Shown piece by piece: positions 15,905 to 23,643 of a DNA stretch of 35,268 nucleotides. The notes under the pieces were generated by a model. The model had not been told where the DNA came from, did not search any database, and saw only the letters and a list, made by a program, of their open reading frames with translations. This DNA is from Actinomycetes bacterium (GTDB lineage: Bacteria > Actinomycetota > Acidimicrobiia > Spongiisociales > UBA5794): positions 1 through 35,268 of the forward strand of contig JAHEJX010000033.1 in assembly GCA_024638645.1 (NCBI GenBank), given 5' to 3'. Positions within the stretch are counted from its first letter, which is position 1. Each line of letters starts with the position of its first letter. The position numbers were made by a program, and so were the translations under genes.

Positions 15905-15932
15905 AACCTAGCGGGATCGAGGATGGTGCCAA
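15905..15932 (-). promoter_or_regulatory. Predicted promoter of the dehydrogenase-megasynthase-carboxylase operon
   Basis: On the minus strand TTGGCA (15927-15932) lies 16 bases before TAGGTT (15905-15910). The first differs by one base from TTGACA, and the second fits the actinobacterial TAnnnT -10 pattern. Transcription would begin about 20-25 bases before the ATG at 15874, leaving room for the GAGGAGG site. Prediction from sequence only. Confidence 0.45.
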
Positions 15933-16069
15933 CAGGGCCAAACGACCCCCGCGTCGGAGCCTTTTCGTTACGGCTATTGGGTTGCGAGATGATTCCGGCC
16001 GGTTCCGCCGGTCTCGGGCCTGTAATGCCGGACTGCCGCTGCGAGGCCGCAGTCTGTGTCGCCGCCGCG

Positions 16070-17524
16070 CTAGACCGAGGTCGGCTGTGTCAGGTAATCG
16101 ATGACGTCGGCCGCCGTGTAGAAGGGCCGGTCAGCAGGCTTGCGAGCCATCAGCTCGTTGACCGCCCGGAAGTCCGATCCTGCGGTGACTATTGGGGGCT
16201 CTTCATAGGCCGCCTTGACCCGGTACTGCGGCAGCCCGGCGGTAGCCAGCAATCCGTTGCACAGGCACGCTCGTCCCTCGGTGTTCTGTTCGCGGCCGCC
16301 CTTCACCCGGCTGTACGCCACCAGCGGTTCGGCGGGGCAGCGGTATCCGATGTTGCCCGAGTCGGTCTTGTACGGGGCGCGCAGGGCGCCGAGGTCGCAC
16401 ACGCGACGCCGCCCCTCGTAGACCTTCGGGTCCGACAGTGACTGCTCGATCTGGAGGACTCGGAACGGAAAGCCGGTGGGGGAGGCTCGCCAATCGGCAA
16501 GCACCTCCACGCCGCCATTGACCACTTGCTCGAGGATGCGAGCCTTGAGATTGGGAAGCAGGCCCGACTCGGCGCTGAAGGCGAAGGCCGTGCCCAGCTG
16601 GATACCGGCGGCGCCTTCGGCTACGGCGCGCCGCAGGCCTTCGCGGGTCCCGAAAGAGCCGGCCAGCCAGAACGGCAGGCCTATGTCGCGCAACGCCGCC
16701 AGATCGACCTCATCGCGCTGGTCGTAGATCGGCTGACCCAGGTCGTCGGTGACCCGCGGCCCCCGGGGCGGAGCGTTGTGGCCGCCGGCGGTGGGAGCTT
16801 CGACAACGAAGCCGTCTGGGGCTTCCGGAAGAGCCGCCAAGCCTGCCGCCAGGTCCACCGATGCAACGATTCCCAAGAAATCGGGCCGCGCAATGGCGGT
16901 CGGGCGACCCCGATGAATGACGGCCGGGTCGAAGCGGACGGCGACGTCGGCGTCGGCCGATGTGAGCCCCTGCACCCGCACCGATAGTTCCACCGGCTCA
17001 TGGCGAGCAAGGCGGTTGATCATCGGCGGGAGATCCTTCGGGTTGCCGGCGCCGACGATCACGTAGTCGACTCCCGCCAGCATTGCCCCGTAGAGCGACC
17101 ACGGAATCGGGAGCTCGATCTTGCGAAGGTAGTTGATACCGACTCTTCCGTCGTGGCCCTCTTTGGCGAGGAAGACCTCTACGAAGTTGGCGGCGACGGT
17201 CAACTCCTGGAGACCCTGGTCCGGCTCGACTGTAAAGGTGCGCACGTTCTTGAACGGCACGTCGCTGGGCTTGCCGCCGGCAACGAAGTAGGTGTCGATG
17301 ATCCGCTCGGCGATGTCGGGAAACGGGAATGACCGCAAAGCCCGCCGCATGTGACCGCCCTCATCGCCGAGTTGGAGGCGGCGGGCCAGGACCACCTCGA
17401 GGATGGTGCCCGACACCACGCCGAGCTCGCCGCGGAGCGCCACCGCCCGGGCAAGCCCCCAGCCGGAGATGGCGACGCCCATTCCACCCTGGATGATGCG
17501 GGGGGGAAGGCGGTGGGCGGCCAT
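16070..17524 (-). CDS. PfaD/nitronate-monooxygenase-like FMN enoyl reductase
   Basis: The 484-aa product begins PPRIIQGGMGVAISGWGLARAVA, the TIM-barrel FMN-binding start shared by nitronate monooxygenases, FabK and PfaD. Further family features are DYVIVGAGNPKDLPP near 155, APTAGGHNAPPRGPR near 242 (the His and Gly expected around the flavin), and PFWLAGSFGTREGLRRAVAEGAAGIQLGTAFAFS near 284. The length and the C-terminal extension fit PfaD, the stand-alone enoyl reductase of PUFA synthases, better than the shorter nitronate monooxygenases. The adjoining megasynthase lacks an ER domain, so this protein plausibly supplies it in trans. It is separated by 195 bases from the next gene and probably has its own transcript. 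Start: ATG at 17524 with AAGGA about nine bases upstream. Confidence 0.85.
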   Translation of the reverse strand: MAAHRLPPRIIQGGMGVAISGWGLARAVALRGELGVVSGTILEVVLARRLQLGDEGGHMRRALRSFPFPDIAERIIDTYFVAGGKPSDVPFKNVRTFTVEPDQGLQELTVAANFVEVFLAKEGHDGRVGINYLRKIELPIPWSLYGAMLAGVDYVIVGAGNPKDLPPMINRLARHEPVELSVRVQGLTSADADVAVRFDPAVIHRGRPTAIARPDFLGIVASVDLAAGLAALPEAPDGFVVEAPTAGGHNAPPRGPRVTDDLGQPIYDQRDEVDLAALRDIGLPFWLAGSFGTREGLRRAVAEGAAGIQLGTAFAFSAESGLLPNLKARILEQVVNGGVEVLADWRASPTGFPFRVLQIEQSLSDPKVYEGRRRVCDLGALRAPYKTDSGNIGYRCPAEPLVAYSRVKGGREQNTEGRACLCNGLLATAGLPQYRVKAAYEEPPIVTAGSDFRAVNELMARKPADRPFYTAADVIDYLTQPTSV

Positions 17525-17635
17525 GGTGGATGATCCTTTGCTCAGGTGTCTGCTGGTAGGGGCTTTGTCCCTTTAGTGGGGCTGGGCTGCTGGAAGGTTC
17601 GCTGATTCAGCCTCGCAGCCTGGCCGATTCGCCCG

Positions 17636-18184
17636 CTATGCCAGCAGCTCAGCGGGGTCGATTGCAATTTCGGCAGGGCCGGCGTCGAGGCGAACCGCGG
17701 TGCCAGGGAGATGGCGAGCTGTCTCCACGTAGACCCCTTGGCGCAACTCATACACGATGACCTTGGGGCCGTCCGGATCGATGATCCAGTAGCGCTCGAG
17801 TCCGGCGGTCGCGTATTTGTGGGCCTTGGTGATCATGTCGGCAGCCCGGTCCGTCGAGAGTATCTCCACGGCGAGGTGGGGCGTGCCGGTGTACCTGACG
17901 ATCTCTTCTCCGACGTCGAGCACCATGAGATCTGGAATGAACTCATCCGAACCCGGCTTCCACGCCCAACCTTCAATGACCTTGGTCGGCGGAGCAAGGG
18001 CCTCTTTGAGAAGTATCGCCAAGTTGAGCGATATGTCCTGATGCGGCGCCGTCGGCGAGGGGCTTACGACCAGTGCCCCGTCGATGTATTCGGCGGGCAC
18101 GTTCTCTCCGATGGCTTCGTACTCGTCCCACGACATCGGGATCCGGTCGCCGGGCTGCAACGTCTCTGTGGCCATGTCATGCAC
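17636..18184 (-). CDS. Uma2-family endonuclease-fold protein, copy A
   Basis: Uma2 (DUF820) proteins have a restriction-endonuclease-like PD-(D/E)xK fold and mostly unknown roles. This 182-aa copy has [22 protein letters not shown] and [14 protein letters not shown], the conserved acidic and lysine positions of the fold, so it looks intact. The best start in the family is GTG in GTGCATGACATGGCC, six bases after a GAGGAGG site. In this copy the leader has changed so that ATG at 18193 is also usable, with GGAGG seven bases upstream. The middle part is nearly identical to copy E (33700-34248). It runs on the same strand as the synthase locus but has its own leader, and nothing links it to lipid synthesis. 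Confidence 0.88.
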   Translation of the reverse strand: MHDMATETLQPGDRIPMSWDEYEAIGENVPAEYIDGALVVSPSPTAPHQDISLNLAILLKEALAPPTKVIEGWAWKPGSDEFIPDLMVLDVGEEIVRYTGTPHLAVEILSTDRAADMITKAHKYATAGLERYWIIDPDGPKVIVYELRQGVYVETARHLPGTAVRLDAGPAEIAIDPAELLA

Positions 18185-18260
18185 GGTACACATCCTCTGT
18201 CCTCCAAGGAATGGTGTTCCGCGCTCGTTCGTCACAATGCCGTGGCGGTATGACGGGAGG
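18185..18260 (-). promoter_or_regulatory. Shared Uma2 leader, copy A
   Basis: This is the most diverged of five related leaders. It keeps the GGAGGACAGAGG double ribosome-binding region and a recognisable upstream part, but the promoter-like hexamers are weaker (CCGTCA, 17 bases, GACGAA) than in copies D and E. Confidence 0.5.
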
Positions 18261-18359
18261 GTCGCGCTGTTCGCCGAAAGACCTCGCAGCCACTCCGCGG
18301 CGTGCTTGAGAACCTCACCCCCGTCCGCTGCCGCACCCTGCGCGGTGAGTGCGGCCGAG

Positions 18360-18938
18360 TCAGTCGAGGAATATCGCCGGATCGAATGAGACGGAAACGT
18401 CGGGAGCGACCTCGAGCGTTACGGTGTCTCCAGGTTGGTACCTGCCCTGGTCGACCAACACGCCTTCGTCCGCTCGGTACTCGATCAGCTCCGGTTCGCC
18501 GCCGGCCGTTACTTCGCCGGGCTCACCTGGGTCGACGATCCAATATCGCTCCAAGCCGACGCTGGCGTACTTGCGGGCCTTGCGAATCATGTCTCTGGCG
18601 CGATCGGTTGAGAGGATCTCGATCACGAGGTGGGGTAGCTCCGTATATCGGACCTCCTCGTCGGTTGTGCTGATTACAACGACATCCGGGATGAATTCGT
18701 CGGCGCCGGGCTTCCAGGCCCAAGCTTCGACGACTTCGTAGCCATCGGGCAGCGAGTCGTCGAGGAGTTTGGCCAATTGGAAGGAGATTCGCTGGTGCCT
18801 TCGTGTAGCCGATGGACTCATGACCAGTTCGCCGTCGATGTATTCGCCGCGCACGTTCTCGCCAAGCGCTTCGTACTCGTCCCACGACATTGGGATGCGG
18901 TCGCCCGGCTGCAGCGTGTCAGTGGCCATGTCATGCAC
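18360..18938 (-). CDS. Uma2-family endonuclease-fold protein, copy B
   Basis: This 192-aa member has [48 protein letters not shown] and [14 protein letters not shown], so the nuclease-fold residues are kept. Its C-terminal third differs from the other copies: an insertion with [17 protein letters not shown] follows the IVDPGEPG segment and the tail ends FDPAIFLD. It is the most divergent coding copy, although its leader is close to the rest. The GTG start at 18938 has GAGGAGG six bases upstream; the ATG at 18929 is an alternative. It lies directly upstream of copy A on the same strand, but each has its own leader, so they need not form an operon. Confidence 0.88.
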   Translation of the reverse strand: MHDMATDTLQPGDRIPMSWDEYEALGENVRGEYIDGELVMSPSATRRHQRISFQLAKLLDDSLPDGYEVVEAWAWKPGADEFIPDVVVISTTDEEVRYTELPHLVIEILSTDRARDMIRKARKYASVGLERYWIVDPGEPGEVTAGGEPELIEYRADEGVLVDQGRYQPGDTVTLEVAPDVSVSFDPAIFLD

Positions 18939-19016
18939 GGTACACCTCCTCTGTCCTCCAGGGAATGGTGACCCGCGCTCGAATCTCACGATGCCATGGG
19001 GGTGCGACAGGAACCG
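18939..19016 (-). promoter_or_regulatory. Shared Uma2 leader, copy B
   Basis: The leader holds CTGTCG, a 17-base gap, GAGATT, then GGAGGACAGAGGAGG and TGTACC before the GTG start. The order and spacing match copies C, D and E. Confidence 0.55.
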
Positions 19017-19210
19017 GCGTCGCGGTGCGCGGAACGCTGGGGATTCCGGTTGGTCATGTCCGGGATTTGGAACGGCAAGCTGCAACAGTCGGTTTGTGCG
19101 TCTGCCGCATCGACAACCATCAGGCTCGGGATGGCGCTCGGTGGCGCATCGCCAGTTCATTGAAGACGCGCCGCGACCCATCGTTGCGCCAGCCTCACAG
19201 GCCTGGTTCG

Positions 19211-19498
19211 CTACGGCACGGGGACGAGGCCTACGTCACCCTCGAGGCGGATCGCGATTTCGCCGGGTTCGTCGTCGATCTCCCATTCCGCGAAGAATGC
19301 CCTCGCCCCTTCGATCGTGTCCCACATTGCGAGGGCGTAGAAGGCCGAGTTGTCGCTTGCGTACCAGGCACGGTGAAATCGGCATCCGTGTTCGGCTGCA
19401 CTGGCCTGCATCTCGGCCGTGATCCAAGGTATTCGTTTCTCGTAGAGGTCTTTGGCGGTCTGTCCGTCGGGCGTTGGACAGGGCACATGGAACAGCAC
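19211..19498 (-). CDS. Small conserved-looking hypothetical protein
   Basis: I do not recognise the family. The 95-aa product ([20 protein letters not shown] at the N-terminus) has alternating helix and strand propensity and could be a small ferredoxin-like alpha/beta protein; it includes [20 protein letters not shown] and a hydrophobic C-terminal strand. No signal peptide is seen. The start is unclear: a GAGGAGG site (19511-19517) sits six bases before an ATC codon (19502-19504) and twelve before GTG (19496-19498). I annotate the GTG because ATC starts are very rare. A longer open frame upstream to 19693 looks like arginine- and serine-rich noise. Confidence 0.6.
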   Translation of the reverse strand: MLFHVPCPTPDGQTAKDLYEKRIPWITAEMQASAAEHGCRFHRAWYASDNSAFYALAMWDTIEGARAFFAEWEIDDEPGEIAIRLEGDVGLVPVP

Positions 19499-19801
19499 CC
19501 AGATGAGTTGCCTCCTCGTTGGGATCTCGGTTGAGCGTATCGGACGGCCACCGGGCCTCGCGTCGCTCAAAGTCAAGTGGGGAAGAGTTCGGAGACGGCC
19601 AACAAGTTCAGCCGAAGAACATGTAGCCGATGATGATGCAGCGCTTTCCTGCCTGAGCGGGCCGGCTCGCCGTCGTAGGCGCGCCGATGGCAATCAGCCC
19701 TCGCCAGAAACGTCGCAGCAGAGCCATGCAGGTCTCGTTTCTCGGATCAACCGAGGCTAATCGGAGGGTCGAGAGGGCCAGGGTCGAGCGCACAACTCTC
19801 T
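19499..19801. other. Gene-poor stretch between divergent small genes
   Basis: No convincing gene is seen. A 39-codon minus-strand frame ending at 19608 (MALLRRFWRGLIAIGAP at its start, IIIGYMFFG at its end) is open but has no good ribosome-binding site and is not recognised. The ribosome-binding site of the minus-strand gene ending at 19211 lies at the left edge and the ECF-type promoter at 19802 at the right edge. Confidence 0.4.
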
Positions 19802-19827
19802 GGAACCGAACGCACCCGGCGAGCGTC
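19802..19827 (+). promoter_or_regulatory. ECF-sigma-type promoter, GGAAC-N17-CGTC
   Basis: GGAAC (19802-19806) is followed after exactly 17 bases by CGTC (19824-19827), the classic pattern of ECF sigma promoters. The expected transcription start near 19833-19837 lies just before the AAGGAGG site at 19843-19849. The promoter therefore rules out any start codon upstream of it for the next gene. Whether the ECF factor at 32118 uses it is unknown. Confidence 0.55.
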
Positions 19828-19854
19828 GATACGCGACATCGAAAGGAGGAAGAA

Positions 19855-20145
19855 ACGAACACTTCCATCAATGCGGAGCGGCCCCAGCTAATCCACGCCA
19901 TGGGTGCGCTGGGCGGTGCCGCCGTTGGCGTTCTCATCAATGTCTATGCCGGTGTACCGCCCGGAGGGCCTCTCGTGGCACCGACGATTGCAGCCGTGGC
20001 CGGTGCGGTCGCGGTGCATTGGCTGCCGGTCAAGACCCTGCAATCACCGGTCTGGCGCAAGGTCGGCCTCGGCGTGCTCGCGGTACTGGTCGGACTGGCA
20101 GCCGTCTACGTGGTAGCGGCCATAGCGCTGAGCAACTTCGAATGA
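19855..20145 (+). CDS. Small two-helix membrane protein; possible non-AUG start
   Basis: The product has two hydrophobic stretches, GALGGAAVGVLINVYAG extending through PTIAAVAGAVAVHWLP, and VGLGVLAVLVGLAAVYVVAA near the C-terminus, so it is probably an inner-membrane protein of unknown role. The frame is open from 19687, but that ATG lies upstream of the ECF-type promoter. A strong AAGGAGG (19843-19849) is followed after five bases by ACG in the correct frame, and the first in-frame ATG (19900) has no ribosome-binding site. I annotate from the ACG and flag it as uncertain; a T-to-C sequence error or an unusual start are both possible. Its stop overlaps the next ATG (ATGA), so the two genes are coupled. 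Confidence 0.6.
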   Translation, partial: TNTSINAERPQLIHAMGALGGAAVGVLINVYAGVPPGGPLVAPTIAAVAGAVAVHWLPVKTLQSPVWRKVGLGVLAVLVGLAAVYVVAAIALSNFE

Positions 20146-20621
20146 CCAGGTTCCCCATCTTCGTTGCGCTCGCAGCGCTGTCGGCGGCTCTCGTCGCTTG
20201 CGGCGCCTCGGGCGGACCAGGCGGAGCCGACACCGTCGCGTTGCGCGGCGCGGTGTTCAGCGATCACCTGATGGACCAGCTGTGTGAGGCGCAAGCGGCC
20301 AACTCGATGCGGCCTGATTCTCTCGCCGGGATCCGGTTGACGTTCACCGGCGCCGGCGGCGCCGTGCTTGGCACGGCTGTCACCGGCCCGCTGCAGTGGC
20401 AGGACCTGGACTACGGCTGCCGCTTCTATGCCGAATACGCCGTTGATCTTCCCGAGGCGGCCGAGTTCCGAGTGGCCTTCGAGCCCGTGCCCCCGGTCCG
20501 CCCCGACGGGTACTTCTCGGGTGCCGAGGACCTCGTCCCGATGAGCATCACACGCCAGCAGCTTGCCGCCAACGACAACACGTGGAGCTTCGAGGCAATG
20601 CCCACCTACGTGGTGCCATGA
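20142..20621 (+). CDS. Hypothetical lipoprotein
   Basis: The 159-aa product begins with a signal peptide and lipobox (MTRFPIFVALAALSAALVAC), so it should be lipidated at Cys20 and held outside the membrane. The mature part has no domain I recognise; it contains two further cysteines (QLCEAQ and DYGCRFY) that could pair, and strand-rich segments such as GIRLTFTGAGGAVLGTAV. The ATG overlaps the stop of the small membrane protein by ATGA, and both probably come from the ECF-type promoter at 19802. An exported stress-response pair is a reasonable guess, no more. Confidence 0.8.
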   Translation: MTRFPIFVALAALSAALVACGASGGPGGADTVALRGAVFSDHLMDQLCEAQAANSMRPDSLAGIRLTFTGAGGAVLGTAVTGPLQWQDLDYGCRFYAEYAVDLPEAAEFRVAFEPVPPVRPDGYFSGAEDLVPMSITRQQLAANDNTWSFEAMPTYVVP

Positions 20622-20697
20622 AGTCGATGGAGATGGGTGTGTTGCACCTACGATCAACGCCGCTGCCTGCTCGTGACGAGAACGCCGGATTTTCGAG

Positions 20698-21252
20698 CTA
20701 CGCCAGCAGCTGAGCCGGGTCGATTGTGATTTCGGCAGGGCCGACGTCGAGGCGAGCCTCGGTTCCCGGGAGATGCCGAGCCGTCTCAACGTAGACACCT
20801 TGGTGCAGCCCGTAGACGATCACCTTGGGGCCGTTCGCGTCGATGATCCAGTATCTCTCGAGTCCGGCGGCGGCGTATTTGTGGGCCTTGGTGATCATGT
20901 CGGCAGCCTGGTCGGTCGAGAGAATCTCCACCACCAGATGGGGAACACCGGTGAGGCGCCGATCGTCCGGGGCAGCGGCGCGGTCGAAGACGATCACGTC
21001 GGGGACGAACTCGTCGCTGTCCGGCTTCCAGCCCCAACCTTCCCGAACGTGGGCACTGGGGGGCAGGGCATCACTGAGGATCGTGGCAAGTTTGAGCGAA
21101 ATGTCCTGGTGGCGGCCTCCCGGCGCGGCAGCCACTAGAAGCAACCCATCGACGTACTCGCCCCGCACGTCGGACCCGAGTGCCTCGTACTCGTCCCACG
21201 ACATCGGGGTGCGATCGCCCGGCTGCAGTGTCCCAGTGGCCATGTCATGCAC
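20698..21252 (-). CDS. Uma2-family endonuclease-fold protein, copy C
   Basis: This 184-aa copy has [43 protein letters not shown] and [17 protein letters not shown], so the PD-(D/E)xK-type positions are kept. Its C-terminal 37 residues are almost identical to copy D ([16 protein letters not shown] onwards), also at the DNA level, while the middle differs. The GTG start at 21252 is the one supported by the shared leader; a frame open to 21447 only reads through that leader. Confidence 0.88.
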   Translation of the reverse strand: MHDMATGTLQPGDRTPMSWDEYEALGSDVRGEYVDGLLLVAAAPGGRHQDISLKLATILSDALPPSAHVREGWGWKPDSDEFVPDVIVFDRAAAPDDRRLTGVPHLVVEILSTDQAADMITKAHKYAAAGLERYWIIDANGPKVIVYGLHQGVYVETARHLPGTEARLDVGPAEITIDPAQLLA

Positions 21253-21334
21253 GATACAGCTCCTCCGTCCTCCAGGAAATGGTGACCCGCGCTCGAGTCT
21301 CACCGTGCCACAGCGCTGTGACAGGAACTGCGGT
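21253..21334 (-). promoter_or_regulatory. Shared Uma2 leader, copy C
   Basis: It holds CTGTCA, a 17-base gap, GAGACT, then a GGAGGACGGAGGAG double ribosome-binding region. It also contains a perfect 12-base palindrome, CACAGCGCTGTG, not kept in the other copies. Confidence 0.5.
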
Positions 21335-21638
21335 CTCAGGTCACGAAAGACTGCATCGCTAGCCCGGGCGACAGGAGGTCTCGGCGATGACCAACGATTC
21401 GCAACCCGGCACGGCGGGTGACGACATCTTTGCAACTCGGGTGGCAAGATCCGCGATGGGATTCAGAAACCGGCACTAAAGGCGCCCATTCATCGCCGGG
21501 TGACTCGTCGAGCAGCTACAACCCGATCGCGGGAACGCCTGAACGGCTGGTAGTCCTCACGTCTTGAACCCACTCCGTAGCCTTGTTCCGCGACGCTGCA
21601 ATGGTCGCCGCGGTGCTGCAATGTTCGCCGTCCTCAGG

Positions 21639-21822
21639 TCAGCCGGTAGAGCGCCCAACCTTCATTGAAGCCCTTCAGATGGTGAGTGCCGGCTGTCGCC
21701 AGGGCGTTCCCGTACCTATCGAAAGTCCCGCAACACTCCGGGTTCAGGTGCGACGGCGCATTCGAGTTCGGCCTGGAGCTGCTTGTCGACTCGTCAGAGC
21801 GGCGGACGATGGCCGAGGACTC
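21639..21822 (-). pseudogene. Possible C-terminal gene fragment, no start codon
   Basis: The 500-base gap between copy C's leader and the metallopeptidase holds one protein-like remnant. On the minus strand a frame runs from a stop near 21822 to TGA at 21639-21641 and ends GTHHLKGFNEGWALYRLT. That ending resembles the C-terminal tail of class III adenylate/guanylate cyclases (H-x-LKG-x-x-x-x-W-x-LYR-like). No start codon or catalytic part is present, so if real it is a relic. The rest of the gap shows only an imperfect direct repeat of GCTGCAATG-TCGCCG near 21596-21630. Confidence 0.25.
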
Positions 21823-21854
21823 CTAGCGGGTTCGACGCACGCTCGGGGTCTGGG

Positions 21855-22436
21855 TCAGCAGCTCGGGCCAGATCCGCTTGTCATTAGTGCGTAGGCGGCG
21901 GACAGGTCTGAGCAGTCTTCGGACAGGTAGACGCTGACGAAGTCGTCGCCGCCGACCGCCCACGCGATGATCTCAGCCGCCTGTTCCTGGCCCATGTGCC
22001 ACCACGGTCCTTCGTGGTGCCAGTTGTCGAGGCCGCGGTGCTCGGTGAAGTCGTGGCGATCCTCGGCAGTCATGTGCTCGAAGCTCCATGCGTGTGCCAG
22101 CTCGTGGAGGAGTGTGCTGGTCGGGGTGATCTTGTAATGCTGGCCCCAGTTGCACATGTCGAGGGTCTTGGGGGTGGGGTCGTAGTAGCCCAAGTAGCCG
22201 TGGCAGCCTCTGCTGTCGTTGTGGAACGTGATGGTGATGGCGGGGATTGGCAGCCCAGCCGCCTCGAATTGGCCTAACGCCCAGTCGACTTGCGCTTGCT
22301 GCTCGGCCGTCGCGTTGACCACTGTGGTCTTGTGTGAGAAGGGATCGTCTTGTTCCAGATCGGCAGCGATCGGCTGTGCCGATAGTGCGATCGAGATGGC
22401 TGCTATTGCGGATACGAAGCGGGCTGCGTTGCTCAT
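21855..22436 (-). CDS. Secreted HExxH metallopeptidase-like protein
   Basis: The 193-aa product starts with a signal peptide (MSNAARFVSAIAAISIALSA, cleavage after AQPIAA likely) and has a zinc-peptidase motif, LLHELAHAWSFEHM, near residues 109-122. A Glu in EQAAEIIAWAVGG about 45 residues later could be the third ligand, as in gluzincins. Cysteines in GCHGYLGYYDP, DMCNWG, EDCSD and the last residue suggest disulfides outside the cell. I do not recognise a named family. No substrate can be inferred, and the flanking genes give no clue. There is no strong ribosome-binding site at the ATG. Confidence 0.78.
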   Translation of the reverse strand: MSNAARFVSAIAAISIALSAQPIAADLEQDDPFSHKTTVVNATAEQQAQVDWALGQFEAAGLPIPAITITFHNDSRGCHGYLGYYDPTPKTLDMCNWGQHYKITPTSTLLHELAHAWSFEHMTAEDRHDFTEHRGLDNWHHEGPWWHMGQEQAAEIIAWAVGGDDFVSVYLSEDCSDLSAAYALMTSGSGPSC

Positions 22437-23001
22437 GGCCGCAACATCCGCGCACGGCCTTTCACCCCAGGGGGGCGACTACTAACTCACGCTTTCCGCC
22501 ATGTACGTTGCGTGCAAGTCAGGAATGGCCTGGTCAGAGCAAGCTTCTGAAGGAGACCGCGCGACAGATGCAGGCCGCCGCCCCGGGGAGCCCCACGGCC
22601 CAGAGCCGCCAAAGAAGCGTTGGGTGCTCACTCTTCGCCTGGCAACCGCCCTTCGTGGTCTGGAGCCGATGGCATTGGCACGAAGAAGGTCATCGGGACG
22701 GGCTTATGGCGGTGGGGGGTGGGGGTGGCTCGATGGCAGTGCCCAGATCGAGCGGCATTCGTTGCGGAGGCGGGGCCGAAGGAGAACGATCGCGATCTGT
22801 TCGACGAATCTCGACTGAGATTCCAGGAAACGTCCCAGAACAACGCGATTCCCGTGAGCTAAGGCTCGGTGAGCTGTTGGCGCCGGATGACCCGCGGGCG
22901 CTACAGCCATCACCCGCGGCCCACTCTGTGGGCCGCGGGTCCTGGGACTTGAGCCGGCCGGAGAAGGACGTTCCGACGTCCCAGCTCCGGCCCAGCCGGA
23001 A
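22437..23001. other. 565-base stretch without a recognised gene
   Basis: Several short frames cross this region on both strands (for example 22501-22818 and 22620-22862 plus) but they lack ribosome-binding sites, are rich in Arg, Gly and Pro, and match nothing I know. The only clear structure is the hairpin at 22912-22940. Confidence 0.5.
22912..22940 (-). terminator. Perfect 13-bp hairpin downstream of the NTF2-like lipoprotein gene
   Basis: ACCCGCGGCCCAC, a TCT loop and GTGGGCCGCGGGT form a perfect 13-base stem, about 60 bases past the stop of the minus-strand gene ending at 23002. There is no T-run on either side, so it is at best a GC-rich actinobacterial-type terminator or RNA-stabilising end. 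Confidence 0.5.
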
Positions 23002-23421
23002 TCATGGACAGTCGAAGCCACCGTCGGGCCAGGCCCAGGTGAGAATCTTGCCTTCCTCGATGAGTGCCTCATGTCCTTGTTGGCAGAACTGCTGCCCTTC
23101 GCTCGAGGTCCATACGTGATCCCAGGTGACTGTGTCGTAGGCGACCTTCACATCGGAGATAACGTATGCGTTCTGCGAAGCAGCGAACCTCATGTCGTCG
23201 GCTTGATTGATCCGGATTGCGGCGAGGCCCTCGATTCTCGCTTGCATGGGATGTCCAGTTACGACGGACTGATCCGAGAAGACGGCCATCACTCCATCGA
23301 TGTCGCCGGCGTTGTATGCGGCCACATAGTTGTCGATTACGCCTGCAGGATCGGCGTCGTTGCCGCCACACGCAACAAGCAGCAGGGCAGTGAATGTGGT
23401 TGTCAAGAGTATGCGCTTCAT
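23002..23421 (-). CDS. Lipoprotein with SnoaL/NTF2-like domain
   Basis: The 139-aa product opens MKRILLTTTFTALLLVACGG, a signal peptide with lipobox and lipidated Cys18. The mature part (GVIDNYVAAYNAGDIDGVMA, then FSDQSVVTGH..., GLAAIRINQADDM, and strands to the end) matches the cone-shaped SnoaL/NTF2-like fold, a broad group of small ligand-binding or isomerase domains. The start at 23421 is set by AGGAGG ten bases upstream (GGAG at eight). It is divergent from the large sensor-regulator gene at 23644 across 222 bases and could be its target or accessory binding lipoprotein, which is only inference. Confidence 0.85.
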   Translation of the reverse strand: MKRILLTTTFTALLLVACGGNDADPAGVIDNYVAAYNAGDIDGVMAVFSDQSVVTGHPMQARIEGLAAIRINQADDMRFAASQNAYVISDVKVAYDTVTWDHVWTSSEGQQFCQQGHEALIEEGKILTWAWPDGGFDCP

Positions 23422-23590
23422 CTCGAGTTCTCCTCCTCGGATAGACGTTTGCATCCGTGCGCAGGTACTTTCTCGCTGCTGATCGCGGTCGCGTCGCTCG
23501 CCCGAATGCCGGCTTTCACCCCTCAGGATCTGCGCTGAACTTGACTCCTGCCTGTGCACACCTTTCTCTGGCTTACAGGGCGTTTAAGTA

Positions 23591-23617
23591 GCATGAAAGT
23601 TCCCCATGACTTCATGC
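23591..23617 (+). promoter_or_regulatory. Candidate operator, inverted repeat GCATGAA-N13-TTCATGC
   Basis: Two perfect 7-base arms lie 27 bases before the start of the sensor-regulator gene, in the divergent intergenic region. Such a site suits autoregulation by a winged-helix protein, but SARP proteins usually bind direct repeats, so the assignment is tentative. A TTGACT at 23539-23544 could be a -35 element, but no good -10 follows. Confidence 0.3.
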
Positions 23618-23643
23618 GGGCCTGCATTCGCGAGGAGGATCGA

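Noticed and set aside
16031..16054. Hairpin after the PfaD-like gene (GACTGC/GCAGTC with inner CTGCG/CGCAG)
   Set aside because: The stems are only 5-6 bases, compete with each other and have no T-run; too weak to call a terminator.
23539..23567. TTGACT as -35 of the sensor-regulator gene
   Set aside because: No acceptable -10 lies 16-18 bases downstream.
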